The position numbers and the translations under genes are program-made. 64,000 nucleotides of DNA from Ambrosia x helenae (taxonomy: Eukaryota; Streptophyta; Magnoliopsida; Asterales; Asteraceae), in NCBI GenBank assembly GCA_030844895.1, contig CM061233.1, forward strand, positions 90,109,563 through 90,173,562. Reading direction: 5' to 3'. The notes under the pieces are model-generated. The model ran no database searches. It was not told the DNA's origin and worked only from the letters and a program-made list of their open reading frames with translations. Positions 22,185 to 31,738 of this stretch are shown piece by piece. Positions within the stretch are counted from its first letter, which is position 1; every line of letters starts with the position of its first letter.

Positions 22185-22870
22185 TGTTAGGACAAAAGGG
22201 ATTGAGGAAACCACTTTTGCAAACCTTAGTCTAATTTATACTTCTGCAAATTATTCTAAGTATAGAACTACTGAAGAAAGAAGGCAAAAGTACTGAAGAA
22301 GGATTCAACAAGTAATGAAGAAGATAGATTAGAAGTTCTGAAGTCAAACCAGACAAGTCTACTGAAGAACTGCTGAAGACAAACTACTCATCAGTAGTAT
22401 GTCATTCATCAGCACTTGTAATAGAATCTTTCCACCGCCCTTATGTTTCAGTAGTTTAATTGTTTATTATTACTTTATCTTTTTGTACAAGTTCCAAGAC
22501 TGCAACTTGTTGCAACTTGTTGCAGACTTGCTTTTTGATCAAGGTTTATGTATTTGTAAAGTCTATAAATAGATGGATTCATCCCTCTGTTTTAGACATC
22601 GATTTTAACTGAAACTGAAATCCTTCAAAGCTCATTATTGTTATTTCCATTTCATTTACTGAGAATCTGTTTGAGTATTTATTATCATTCACATTAAATA
22701 CTTAGATTCTCATTAACTTATCTTTAGTTTTCAAACATCTAGGGGGAGTAATAACTCCTGTTGATAGTGTAACTTTACTTACTTATTCCGCTGTGCAAAT
22801 CTGATTGAATTTGCTAAACACATAAGTGTTCACTAGCAAGTAAACCATCAAGAGCATTACTGATCCAACA
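22185..22870 (+). repeat. 3' LTR of C1 (686 bp)
   Basis: It runs from TGTTAGGAC to TGATCCAACA. It is longer than the 5' LTR, partly through a short duplication (AACTTGTTGC at about 22504-22524) and an extra GAACTGCT-containing piece near 22365. Several substitutions against the 5' LTR indicate an older insertion than A1. Confidence 0.88.
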
Positions 22871-23164
22871 GTTTACACCTCACTAGTTGCCTCAATCTCA
22901 ACTCCCTCATCAAAAACTTCTTCTTCAATTAGGTTCGTAGTGTCTTCAACAAACTCTACTACCTCTACGCCATCATCACTCTAGAAATCATCATCTTCGG
23001 GTTCTGGTCCATGATTCCAAGGCGTGGGATACCAATAAGGTGACTCATCACGACTAATATCCTGCTGAACTGAAGGTGGGACTGCTTCGTCCATGGTGCC
23101 TCCGATTCTGGGATTGTGTCAATCATATTTCCAGATGAATCCTTATAACTGAAGGTAGGATTTT
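22871..23164 (-). pseudogene. Acidic ORF fragment of element T (upstream part)
   Basis: In minus-strand reading it resembles the A1 protein around its PPPVQQD segment: MDEAVPPSVQQD here against MDEEVPPPVQQD in A1. Glu/Asp-rich sequence follows up to the C1 insertion. The last codon before C1 is TAA, where the other target-site copy (5327-5331) reads CAA. The original frame therefore probably continued into 5331-5041. On its other side it is fused abruptly at 23164/23165 to the truncated C2 ORF3. Confidence 0.65.
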
Positions 23165-23331
23165 GTCTCTGCGTTCGCCCAGAACTCATTAAGAGTTTCA
23201 GTACGGATTGGAGGATCAACGGTGAGGGCAGTGAAGTATTGTGATTTGACGACTAAATCGTATTGGGACCAGGCTTCATGTTTCTCAAAGTAGCCTCTTT
23301 GATTGTGTCCCTGTTTCAGTGTAAGAGCCAT
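23165..23331 (-). pseudogene. Truncated ORF3 start (C2)
   Basis: ATG 23331 opens MALTLKQGHNQRGYFEKHEA, as in C1, with a short in-frame deletion after QYD. The match stops after FWANAET at 23165, where T sequence begins. This is a deletion junction, not a natural end. Confidence 0.85.
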
Positions 23332-23783
23332 GTGGTTTGTGTGTGGGTGGATCGAACAGTGTTTTTGTTTGCACGTAAAGGGTTTGAGAGTGTTTTTGAG
23401 AGAGGAGGGAATTTTGCTTTTTGAAAGGATAAGTATTGGAAAAGGTGTTTATCAGAAGTTTATAACCGCCTTAGGTCAAACTTTTGAAGTGGTAAAATGT
23501 CTGATTTACCCTTAATGACAAAACTGATGATGAAGAACAGCTTTCATCAGTAGTTCCCATTTTTCTCTTCAGTAGTTTGTTAACAACTAATGAGAATGTT
23601 TATAAACACTTTATTCATAACTTCTGAAGTTTATTTTATTAGAAGTTAGTCATTTTTCAGAAAATATTCCCATACTGATGTTTTGTACATCAGTAGTTTC
23701 TCTCTTTTTGTTTTTTTAGAAGTTTTAGAACAAAACAGATGTAAGTGAAAAATAAAATATGTGCAAAAAAGTAAAAGAAACAC
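23332..23783 (-). other. Pol-ORF3 spacer of C2
   Basis: Counterpart of 18274-18730, with the same ACTACTGA/CATCAGTAG words and TATAAAC-like box (minus strand, near 23460). No gene. Confidence 0.5.
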
Positions 23784-24560
23784 TTACAAATTCAACATCC
23801 CAAGCATGGATACTAACTTCTGAAATGTTGATGTGTCAAGGGGTTTAGTGAATATGTCAGCTATTTGATTAGCTGTTGTCACATGCTTCACTTCAATCTT
23901 GCCTTTTTCATAGCAATCTCTTATGAAATGATACCTAATTTCAATATGTTTAGTCTTTGAGAACTGAACAGGATTTTGAATGATGCTAATGGTAGATTTA
24001 CTGTCTACAAGCAATGGTGTCTTGGTCTCTTTGATTCCATTATCAAGAAGTTGATATTGGAGCCATTGTATCTGTGATGTACAACTTGCAGCTGCAATGT
24101 ATTCAGCTTCAACAGTTGAACTTGCAACAAATGTTTGCTTCTTTGATTTCCATGACACTAGACAGTTTCCCAAGAATTGACAACCACCAGATGTTGATTT
24201 TCTTGACATTTCGCACCCTGCATAGTCACTATCTGAAAAAGCTAATAACTTGGTATTGCTAGAAGCAGGATACCAAATTCCAAGTGTAGGAGTTCCTTTC
24301 AGATATCTGAAGATTCTTTTGACTGCAATTAGGTGTGATTCCCTAGGAGCTGATTGATATCTAGCACAGACACATGTTGAAAACATAATATCTGGTCTAG
24401 AAGCAGTTAGATATCAAAAGGGAACCTATCATACATCTATACATGGTTTGATCAACCTGTTTTCCTTGATCATCTGGTTCAACTTGTGTGGTAGGTGTCA
24501 TAGGAGTGGAACATGATTTATAGTCTTGTAAAGAAAATTTGTTCAGTAATTCTTTAACAT
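23784..24560 (-). pseudogene. copia RNase H (C2)
   Basis: The 200-codon open part 24386-23784 has FSDSDYAGC, STVEAEYIAA, LLVDSKSTISI, RYHFIRDC and IFTKPLD, then a natural stop. Upstream, one extra A (near 24412) shifts the frame within the LTASRPD block, so the domain is interrupted once. Otherwise it is well conserved. Confidence 0.88.
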
Positions 24561-24603
24561 ATTTAGATTGATGTATAAAAGTTCCATTTGTTTATTGCTT
24601 AAT

Positions 24604-25610
24604 CTACAGTCCTAAAAAGTACTGCAACTCTCCCATTGTACTCATCTCAAATTTTGATTGCATGAGTTTCTTGAATTCATCACACAGTTTTGTGTTTGTT
24701 GAACCAAATATGATATCATCTACATAAATTTGAACAAGTAAAACATGATTTCCAACATGTTTAATGAAAAGAGTTTTATCAATGGACCCTCTTGTAATGT
24801 TATTTTTGAGCAAAAAGTTGGAAAGTGTTTCATACCAGGCTCTAGGAGCCTGTTTTAGCCTATAAAGATCAAGCTTGTACACCCACTCAGGATGAGAAGG
24901 ATCCTCAAACCCAGGTGGCTGAAAGACATACACTTCCTCTTTGATCTTTCCATACAAAAATGCACTTTTAACATCCATTTGAAAAACTTTAATTTTGTTG
25001 GAAATAGCATAAGCCAGAAATAACCTGATGGCTTCAAGTCTTGCAACTGGAGCAAAGGTTTCATCATAATCAATTCCTTCTTCTTGAGAATAACCTTGTA
25101 CCACCAGTCTTTCCTTGTTCTTAATAATCATACCAAGCTCATCTTGTTTGTTCCTGAAAACCCATCTTTTGCCAATTGGTAGATTGTTTGGTGGTAAGGG
25201 ACAGATTTCCCAGACCTGTTGCTTCTTGAATTGGAGCAACTCATCTTGCATAGCTTGCACCCAATTGTTGTCTTTGAGGGCTTTTTGGTACTTCTTAGGT
25301 TCCAACTGAGAAATGAATGCTGAGAAGAAGCAAAAGTTGGAAAGCTGGTTTCTTGTGAGAACCCCTGTTGCAATATCACCCATGATTTGATCCAATGGAT
25401 GATCTTTGTGTTCAATCAGTTGTTGTAAACCATTAACAGGTGTAGGTGGCTCTTGTACTTCATCAAACAAACCACTGAGGTTTACAATGTCTGGTTCAGC
25501 TATTTGAACATCTTCAGTAGTTGTAGTAGTTGAAACAGATGTTTGAGTTTGTACATCAGCAGTTGTTGAATCAGAAGTTTGTGAAACTTCTGATGGTTTG
25601 AAATTGACTT
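24604..25610 (-). pseudogene. copia reverse transcriptase (C2)
   Basis: The open reading 25470-24604 includes WEICPLPPNNLPIGKRWVFR, RLVVQGYSQEEGIDYDETFA, FQMDVKSAFLYG, the YVDD box (about 24718-24729) and STMGELQYFLGL, ended by a stop directly after FLGL. A few codons (KA in ALYGLKQAPRAWY of C1) are altered or lost at about 24870, giving DLYRLKQAPRAWY. The TAG after FLGL separates it from RNase H. Confidence 0.88.
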
Positions 25611-27060
25611 AATGGCTATGGTGCTGGATCCTCATCATCAAACCTCTGATCACCATAATAAGTAGGTTTAGATGAAGTGATAGTCTTTTCAGGTCCGAAA
25701 TGGAAGCTGTCAAGGTCAAAGAGTTCAGCAGGATGTGCTGGAATAAGAGTGTGTTTTGACTCATTGAACTTGACATTCAGTGTTTCTTCTACTATGTTGG
25801 TTCTTGAGTTAAAAACCTTGTAGGCTTTTTCTAGTGGAAGAGTAACAAAGAAAATAACCTGAATCAACTTTAGCAGCAAACTTTGAAATAGAGTCTTTAA
25901 TGTTTAGAATGAAACATTGACATCCAAAAGCCCCGAAAAAGGAGATAAGGGGCTTCAAGCCATGAAGAACTTTATAGGAAGTTTTGGAGTGTCTCTTGTT
26001 GACAAGGACTCTATTCTGAACATAACATGCAGTGTTGACTGCTTCAGCCCAGAAATACAATGGTAGGCCTGAATCAGCTAAAATTGTTCTTGCTGCTTCA
26101 ATTAATGTTCTGCTCTTCCTTTCTACCACACCATTTTGTTCAGGAGTTTTGGGAACCCTGAATTGTCTAATAATCCCTTTAGACAAACAGAATTCATCCA
26201 GAGTTTTGTTCCTCAACTCTGTCCCATTATCACTTCTAATGGCTTTGACAGATAGAGAATATTGTTTCTCTATTTGTAGAATGAAGAACTTGATGATATC
26301 AGCTGCCTCATCCTTTGAAAATAAGAAGAATACCCATGTGAATCTTGAATAGTCATCAATGATGACTAAGCAGTACTTCTTCTTACCAAGGTTCATGATT
26401 TTTGCTGGCCCAAATAAGTCCATATGGAGTAGTTGAAGACATGCAGTTGTTTTAGATTCTTCAATAGATTTACAAGAGAACTTATGCTGCTTTCCCTTTA
26501 AACAGGATACACAGTGTTCTTGACACTCGTATACTTTCAAGGGTAAACCTCTGACCAAGCCCATTTTTGTGACTTTATTTATGGCTTTAAAGTTCACATG
26601 GACAAGTATCCTGTGCCAGAAATTAGTCTCCGAAGTTGATGCCCTTGAGAAGAAACAGGCAGTGTTGTTCAGTACTTTGTCCTTTTCAATGTCCACTGCA
26701 TATACATTGCCACATTTTTTGGCTATTAACAAAGTATGATCTTCAATGATGTTCCCTGTCAACTTTTGGCCTTTTGGTGATATGATCTTGCATGCTATCT
26801 TTGTGAAAAAGGAAGAATATCTTTTATCACACATTTGTGACACACTTAGCAAGTTGTACTCAAGGTTTTCAACCAGATTGACCTTGTCAAACTGTATTTT
26901 GCCTGAAGAGACATTGCCATGTCCTAACACATATCCCTTGGCATTGTTCCTAAAGGATAAAGATCATTCTCTTTGACTGATAAAATTGTTTATCAGGTAT
27001 CCGCATCCTGTCATGTGCATTGAGCCTCCACTGTCAACATACCAAATTCTATTTAAGCCT
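25611..27060 (-). pseudogene. copia protease and integrase (C2)
   Basis: The open stretch 26930-25809 (373 codons) covers the end of the protease region, the GAG-pre-integrase zinc segment (CVSCLKGKQHK) and the integrase core with DDYSRFTW, SDNGTE and NGVVERKSRTL. The D, D and E are all present. The protease DSGG site is just upstream near 27030. A frameshift at about 25810-25830 moves to the frame of 25879-25616. Where C1 has a tandem duplication, C2 has a single copy. Confidence 0.88.
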
Positions 27061-28279
27061 CTGGAGACACTCTGCACAAAGTAGCAAATTAGTTAGATTT
27101 GGGAACCCAAGCCAGTTTGGCTTTGGGTTTGCTGTTGAGAACATTAACAGTTTATTCTTGACTAGGTTGAGGAATCCATGTCTTTTTGGCAATGGATTTT
27201 ACATTAACAACAATTGTGGTATCCTTTTTAGGACCACCATCAACCTTGGTCATCAGTAGTTGCAGCATATTTATGAGATCTTTAATCTTAACAGTTTGTG
27301 AAACTGCTGATGATGTAGGTCTAACTACTGAAAGAGAATTTTGAGAAAAAGATTGTTGTTGAGATTTCAGCTTTTTTTTGAGAAAAGTGTTGTCTGGTTG
27401 TTGTTTCTTGGGAAGAAAAGTTTCTTCAAAATCATTTTTGAGTTGTTTTCCCACAACCAGTTGTAAATTTTTCTTGTTATACTGAATTCCTTTTCTGTAT
27501 CTACAAAATTCTGTTTTGTGGTTAAACAAACCACAAATTTCACATTCTTTTGCCTTTTCTTTTTCATTTAAAGGCAAGTTTCTGACTGTCTTGATTTGAT
27601 TTATGTCATCAGTAGTTTTCAGGTTCTCAACTCCTGATGTAGATGAAACTACTGATGGCTTAAAGTCAGATTTTATCAGTACTTCTGAAGAACTTTCTTT
27701 TAAAGTTTTTAGAATGTTTTCATGAAAAGATGTGCATTCTTTCTCTTCAGAAGTTTCATCTTGAACAATTTTTCTCCCATCTTCAGTAGTTTTGGGAGAA
27801 AAATCAGTTGGTGTTTCGGTGTGATTGTACCCTATGCCAAACCTAACATTTCATGCACTTTGTTTGTTAAGCAGCAGTTGGTACCCTTTACATGACTCAA
27901 CCCATTTCTCACAGTCAACCTTGGTGTCAGCAAGCTCTTTTCTGACATTTCCTAGGTCTTCTATCATTATTTTAATTTGTGCTTGGGTTTCAATAGAATT
28001 GTTAGTTAATTTAGAATTTTCTTTTGTTTTAGAAGCAAGCTTTCTTTCTAAATCACATTTCATTTGAGTAAATTTTCTATCAGAGTCATTGGCTTTGCCT
28101 TGTAAATGCACATTAGTCTTTCTTATGAGAGCAAAAGATTCTTTACATGAGTTTGAACAAAGTTTTGTTAAAGATTCTTTTGATACCAGAGACAGGGCAG
28201 ATTTTGAGGTGCAGCCCTCAAATGCCATTAAGGCAAAAATTCTTTCTACCATTGTCAGGTTCTCCCCAGCTGATGTCAA
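27061..28279 (-). pseudogene. copia gag C-terminal region with coiled coil and second zinc knuckle (C2)
   Basis: Frame 28279-27851 is rich in Lys, Glu and Asp with heptad-like spacing (LERKLASKTKENSKL) and contains KELADTKV, the point where C1 resumes after A1. Serine to stop (TGA) at about 27851 breaks the frame. The frame 27577-27152 then shows an intact C-X2-C-X4-H-X4-C motif, CEICGLFNHKTEFC. Two zinc knuckles in one copia Gag is unusual; the first is at 28650-28610. Confidence 0.75.
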
Positions 28280-29661
28280 ACATTTTTTTGTCTACATCAG
28301 GATTGCACTCTGTAGTGTCAAAAGAAATACTGCTCCAGTCAACATACCCTGAAGTGAACAGACTTTGTTGTGAGGGTTGCTGAGTTTGTGGAGGTTGTTG
28401 AGCAGTTGGAATGGAAGGGATTGATTGTTGGCTGTGCATTTGTTGAGCAGGCATCTGTACATATTATATTTGTGACACATATTGGATTTGTGGAGCTTGT
28501 GCCTGTACAAAATGTGCACTTCCCTGTGTTCCATTATTCCTATTATAACTAGGGTTAAACTGATTTCCAGACTGAGATTGGTTGTAGCTAGAGCTTCTAC
28601 ATTCTCTAACAAAGTGTCCCAACTTCTGACACTTATGACATCTAAGCTTAGATTTATCAAAACCAATTTTTGTAGAACTGTTTAGTTCTGGAAATTTACT
28701 TCCTGGCCTTTTATAAAATTTGTTTGTTTTTATACTTAACATGGCCAATTGGTGTAAAATGTCCATTTCTTCTAAGTCATCACTGCTGAAATTTTTTAAA
28801 TCATCCATGATAAAACACATGTTATCAGCAGTTTGACTATATTCATCATTGTCATAACCTAGGAATGATCTTTCTGATGAGATCCCAGCAGTTATGTCAG
28901 TGTGGTCAAAAGATCCAAAACTATTTGAACAAGTAGGTGAGTCTTGTCCCAATAGTGTTGTACTACCTGGTAAATAGTCATCAGCTGTTTTACCAGAACT
29001 CTGCATTTTTTTTCTTTTGATCAATTTCTCTTTCAAAAGTTAGCAATCTCTCATGTAATTTTGTAAGAGTGAGGGAGTTAAAGTCAGGTGAAGATCTGAG
29101 GATTATAGAATAAGTTTCCCATTTTTCTGGTAAAGACCTTAAAAATCTATGAAGCATAGATACATTTGTATAGGTCTGACCATTTAAATTCAACTCAGAT
29201 ATTAATGAGGAAAATCTTTTAAATTGTTGTGTTAAAGTTTCCCCATTTATGTGAGTAAATGTTTCATATTGTTGAGCCAGGATTTCTCTAGTGTTGGCAA
29301 TCACCTCTTCAGTTCCTCCAAACTGTTCTTTTAGGCAGTCCCAAAGCTCTTTGGCACTTTCACAGTGTAAAAGTCCAGAGTAGATTTCATTTAGGAGTGC
29401 CATTGCCAACACAAAGAAAGCTTTAGCATCAAGCTCAAGTTTTAGGAAATCTTCTTCTGTGTAGTCTTTTGAGTCCTTTGGTATTTCAACTTTAGTTTCA
29501 AGATTAATGTTTACTGGTTTGTGAGGACCATATATCACAGATTTCCAACAACCGGTGTTGGTCTGAGACAAAGTATGTGCCATCCTTTTCTGCCATATGT
29601 TGTATTCAAAACGAACAATCATAAGAGGTTTATTGGCAGAACCAGTATTATGTGGATTCAT
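28280..29661 (-). pseudogene. copia gag N-terminal region and first zinc knuckle (C2)
   Basis: ATG 29661 (MNPHNTGSANKP) opens the UBN2-type Gag with WDCLKEQFGG and LRSLPEKWE. A slip in an A run near 29005-29015 shifts the frame, which continues from 29036 to 28464 with the intact CCHC knuckle CHKCQKLGHFVREC. A Gln/Pro-rich tail (28454-28218; MPAQQMHSQQ) follows after another stop. The 586 bp 27939-28524 are the part deleted from C1. Confidence 0.87.
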
Positions 29662-29802
29662 TTTAAATAGTATTGATTTGTCAAATATCTCTTAAAGTGA
29701 TGGATGTTGAAAAAGTGAACTTTTAATCCTTTATTGAATATCAATAAGAGCCTGTGTCTGATTCTCAATGTGTTAGATTGATATGTGATCAGATAAACCA
29801 GT

Positions 29803-29814
29803 GCTCTGATACCA
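29803..29814 (-). promoter_or_regulatory. Primer binding site, initiator tRNA-Met (C2)
   Basis: The minus strand reads TGGTATCAGAGC two bases after the LTR end at 29817. Confidence 0.92.
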
Positions 29815-29816
29815 AT

Positions 29817-30481
29817 TGTTGGATCAATATGCTCTTTGACAGTTTACTTGCTTGTGAACACTTATGTGTTTAGCAAGTTTAATCAGATTTGCACAGCGAA
29901 ATAAGTATATAAAGTTTCACTATCAACAAGAGTTATTACTCCCCCTGGATGTTTGCAAACTAAAGACAAGTTAATGAGAATCTAAGTATTGAATGTAAAT
30001 GACAATAAATAAGCAGATAGATTCTCAGTTAATGAAATGGAAATAACAAGTAAGAGTTTTGAAGGATTTCAGTTCTCAATTAAAATCGATGTCTAAAACA
30101 GAGGGATGAACCCATCTAAATATAGACTTACAAATGCATGAACCTTGTTACAAAAGCAAGTCTGCAACAAGTTGTAGTCTTGGAACTTGTACAAAATATA
30201 AAGTAATAATAAACAATTAAACTACTGAAACATAAGGGCGGTGGAAAGATTCTATTACAAGTGCTGATGAATGACAAACTACTGATGAGTAGTTTGTCTT
30301 CAGTAGACTTGTCTGGTTTGACTTCAGAACTTCTAATCTATCTTCTTCAGTACTTGTTGAATCCCTCTTCAGTACTTGTGTCTTCTTTCTTCAGTAGTTC
30401 TATACTTAGAATAACTTGGCAGAAGTATGAATTAGACTAAGGTTTTCAAAAGTGGTTTCCTCAATCCTTTCTGACCTTACA
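29817..30481 (-). repeat. 5' LTR of C2 (665 bp)
   Basis: On the minus strand it runs from TGTAAGGTCAG to TGATCCAACA. It has the same length as the C1 5' LTR and the same ACTACTGAAG-rich U3. The sequence beyond 30481 is T LTR. Confidence 0.88.
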
Positions 30482-31499
30482 CTATATAAAAGAGCATGAT
30501 TTTTAACTAAAAGATAAATAAAACGATAAATAAGTAAACAAATAAAATAAGACAAGAAATAAAGCAGCAAGGTCGAGAGATCAAAGAGTAAACGCTCACG
30601 AAAGGGGAAACAGAAATGGAGAAGTTGGTTGCCTAGACTGGGATTCCTAATGATAAAGCTGAAAACTAACGGAAAATGGATACTCGAATGACTACCGGGA
30701 TCTACGGGTATAACCGACTCGGGACACACTATAGTATCTAGATCTCCTCTCGGTCTCACTAGAACACTAAATGAAATCCTAAGCAGTGTGAAGCTCACCG
30801 GGTAAAGAATGGATCACCTATCGGTCTCACCAAACATACAAGTTTACGCACCCAAAGATTAGATCTCCTCTCGGTCTCACTAATCACGAAACACCTAACA
30901 GTATCAAGAGGTGAATCTATTCCTAAAGGTAAATGTTTGGGAAAGCGGATAAAAAAGATACTGGAAAAGAAATTCACTATCGTGTAATATCTAACCAAAT
31001 AAACCAATAAATCCTAACAAACACACAACTTATCTCCTCTCGGTCTCAAGGTAGGTGACAAACTCAAAATGATGTCAAACATGAAATTTCTAGACCATAA
31101 GTCAACAAGTCAACTTATCAAATCATCACACGAAGCAAATGATAAAAATATGCAACTTTTAGTTTAAAAACACTAAGTAAATAAACCAAAGCCACATACG
31201 GGTCTAAAAATGTAACACAAACATCATCCGAGTAACAAATCACAACAAAAAACAACAAAGATTAGATTTATTATACATAAACAAGTGTCAACGAGTAGCC
31301 AAATACCAAAAGAAATAATTTAAAATTAAAATTCATCCCAAGTCTAGACAACCAACATAAATCTAGCCAACCATAATAGACAACCAACATAAATCTAGCC
31401 AACCGTAGCCGCCGCCCTTTCTTTGTGACCTTTCAACTTCTAAATATTAATTCTTCTTTTCTTTTCTCGTGATTTTTGCTCCAACCTCTGCTACTCTTT

Positions 31500-31562
<63 letters not shown>

Positions 31563-31738
31563 TGATAAGATAGTGATGACCCCACTTCTATTTTATTCCT
31601 CATTGTGAGTTTTCTCTTTAACCCTTTAGATAACTAATGCAAACCAATAATGAGTAATATTTAATAAAAACTAACCCAAAAACTATTTAAAGTGTAGAGA
31701 ATGTTGATAAAAATATATGTATATTTTAGAGCGTATCA
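30482..31738 (-). repeat. LTR fragment of Athila-like element T
   Basis: The minus strand begins TGATACGCTCTAAAATATAC at 31738, a typical Athila-like LTR start, and runs until C2 cuts it at 30482. It carries four copies of GAGACCGAGAGG[A/T]GAT-like sequence on the minus strand (plus-strand coordinates 30742-30757, 30813-30828, 30863-30878, 31032-31047) and a (TA)n microsatellite at 31505-31557. No coding sequence. Confidence 0.7.
31505..31557. repeat. (TA)n microsatellite
   Basis: About 26 TA units without interruption inside the T LTR fragment; likely length-variable. Confidence 0.95.

Larger units (their letters stand above)
5332..22870 (+). mobile_element. Ty1/copia retrotransposon C1 (SIRE-like) with both LTRs, interrupted by A1
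   Basis: The order on the plus strand is 5' LTR, tRNA-Met PBS, gag, [A1 insertion 7289-13745], rest of gag, protease, integrase, reverse transcriptase, RNase H, an extra downstream ORF, polypurine tract and 3' LTR. Protease before integrase before reverse transcriptase is the copia gene order. An additional ORF after RNase H suggests the SIRE/Maximus lineage. GTTTG precedes the 5' LTR and GTTTA follows the 3' LTR, a 5-bp target duplication with one transition. Every coding part carries stops or frameshifts. Confidence 0.9.
23165..30481 (-). mobile_element. Ty1/copia retrotransposon C2, same family as C1, opposite strand, 3' end deleted
   Basis: On the minus strand the order is 5' LTR (30481-29817), PBS, gag, protease, integrase, reverse transcriptase, RNase H and the first 55 codons of ORF3. 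The element ends at 23165 without the rest of ORF3, PPT or 3' LTR. Nucleotide similarity to C1 is high throughout. C2 is better preserved: fewer stops, intact knuckles, complete reverse transcriptase box. Confidence 0.9.
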
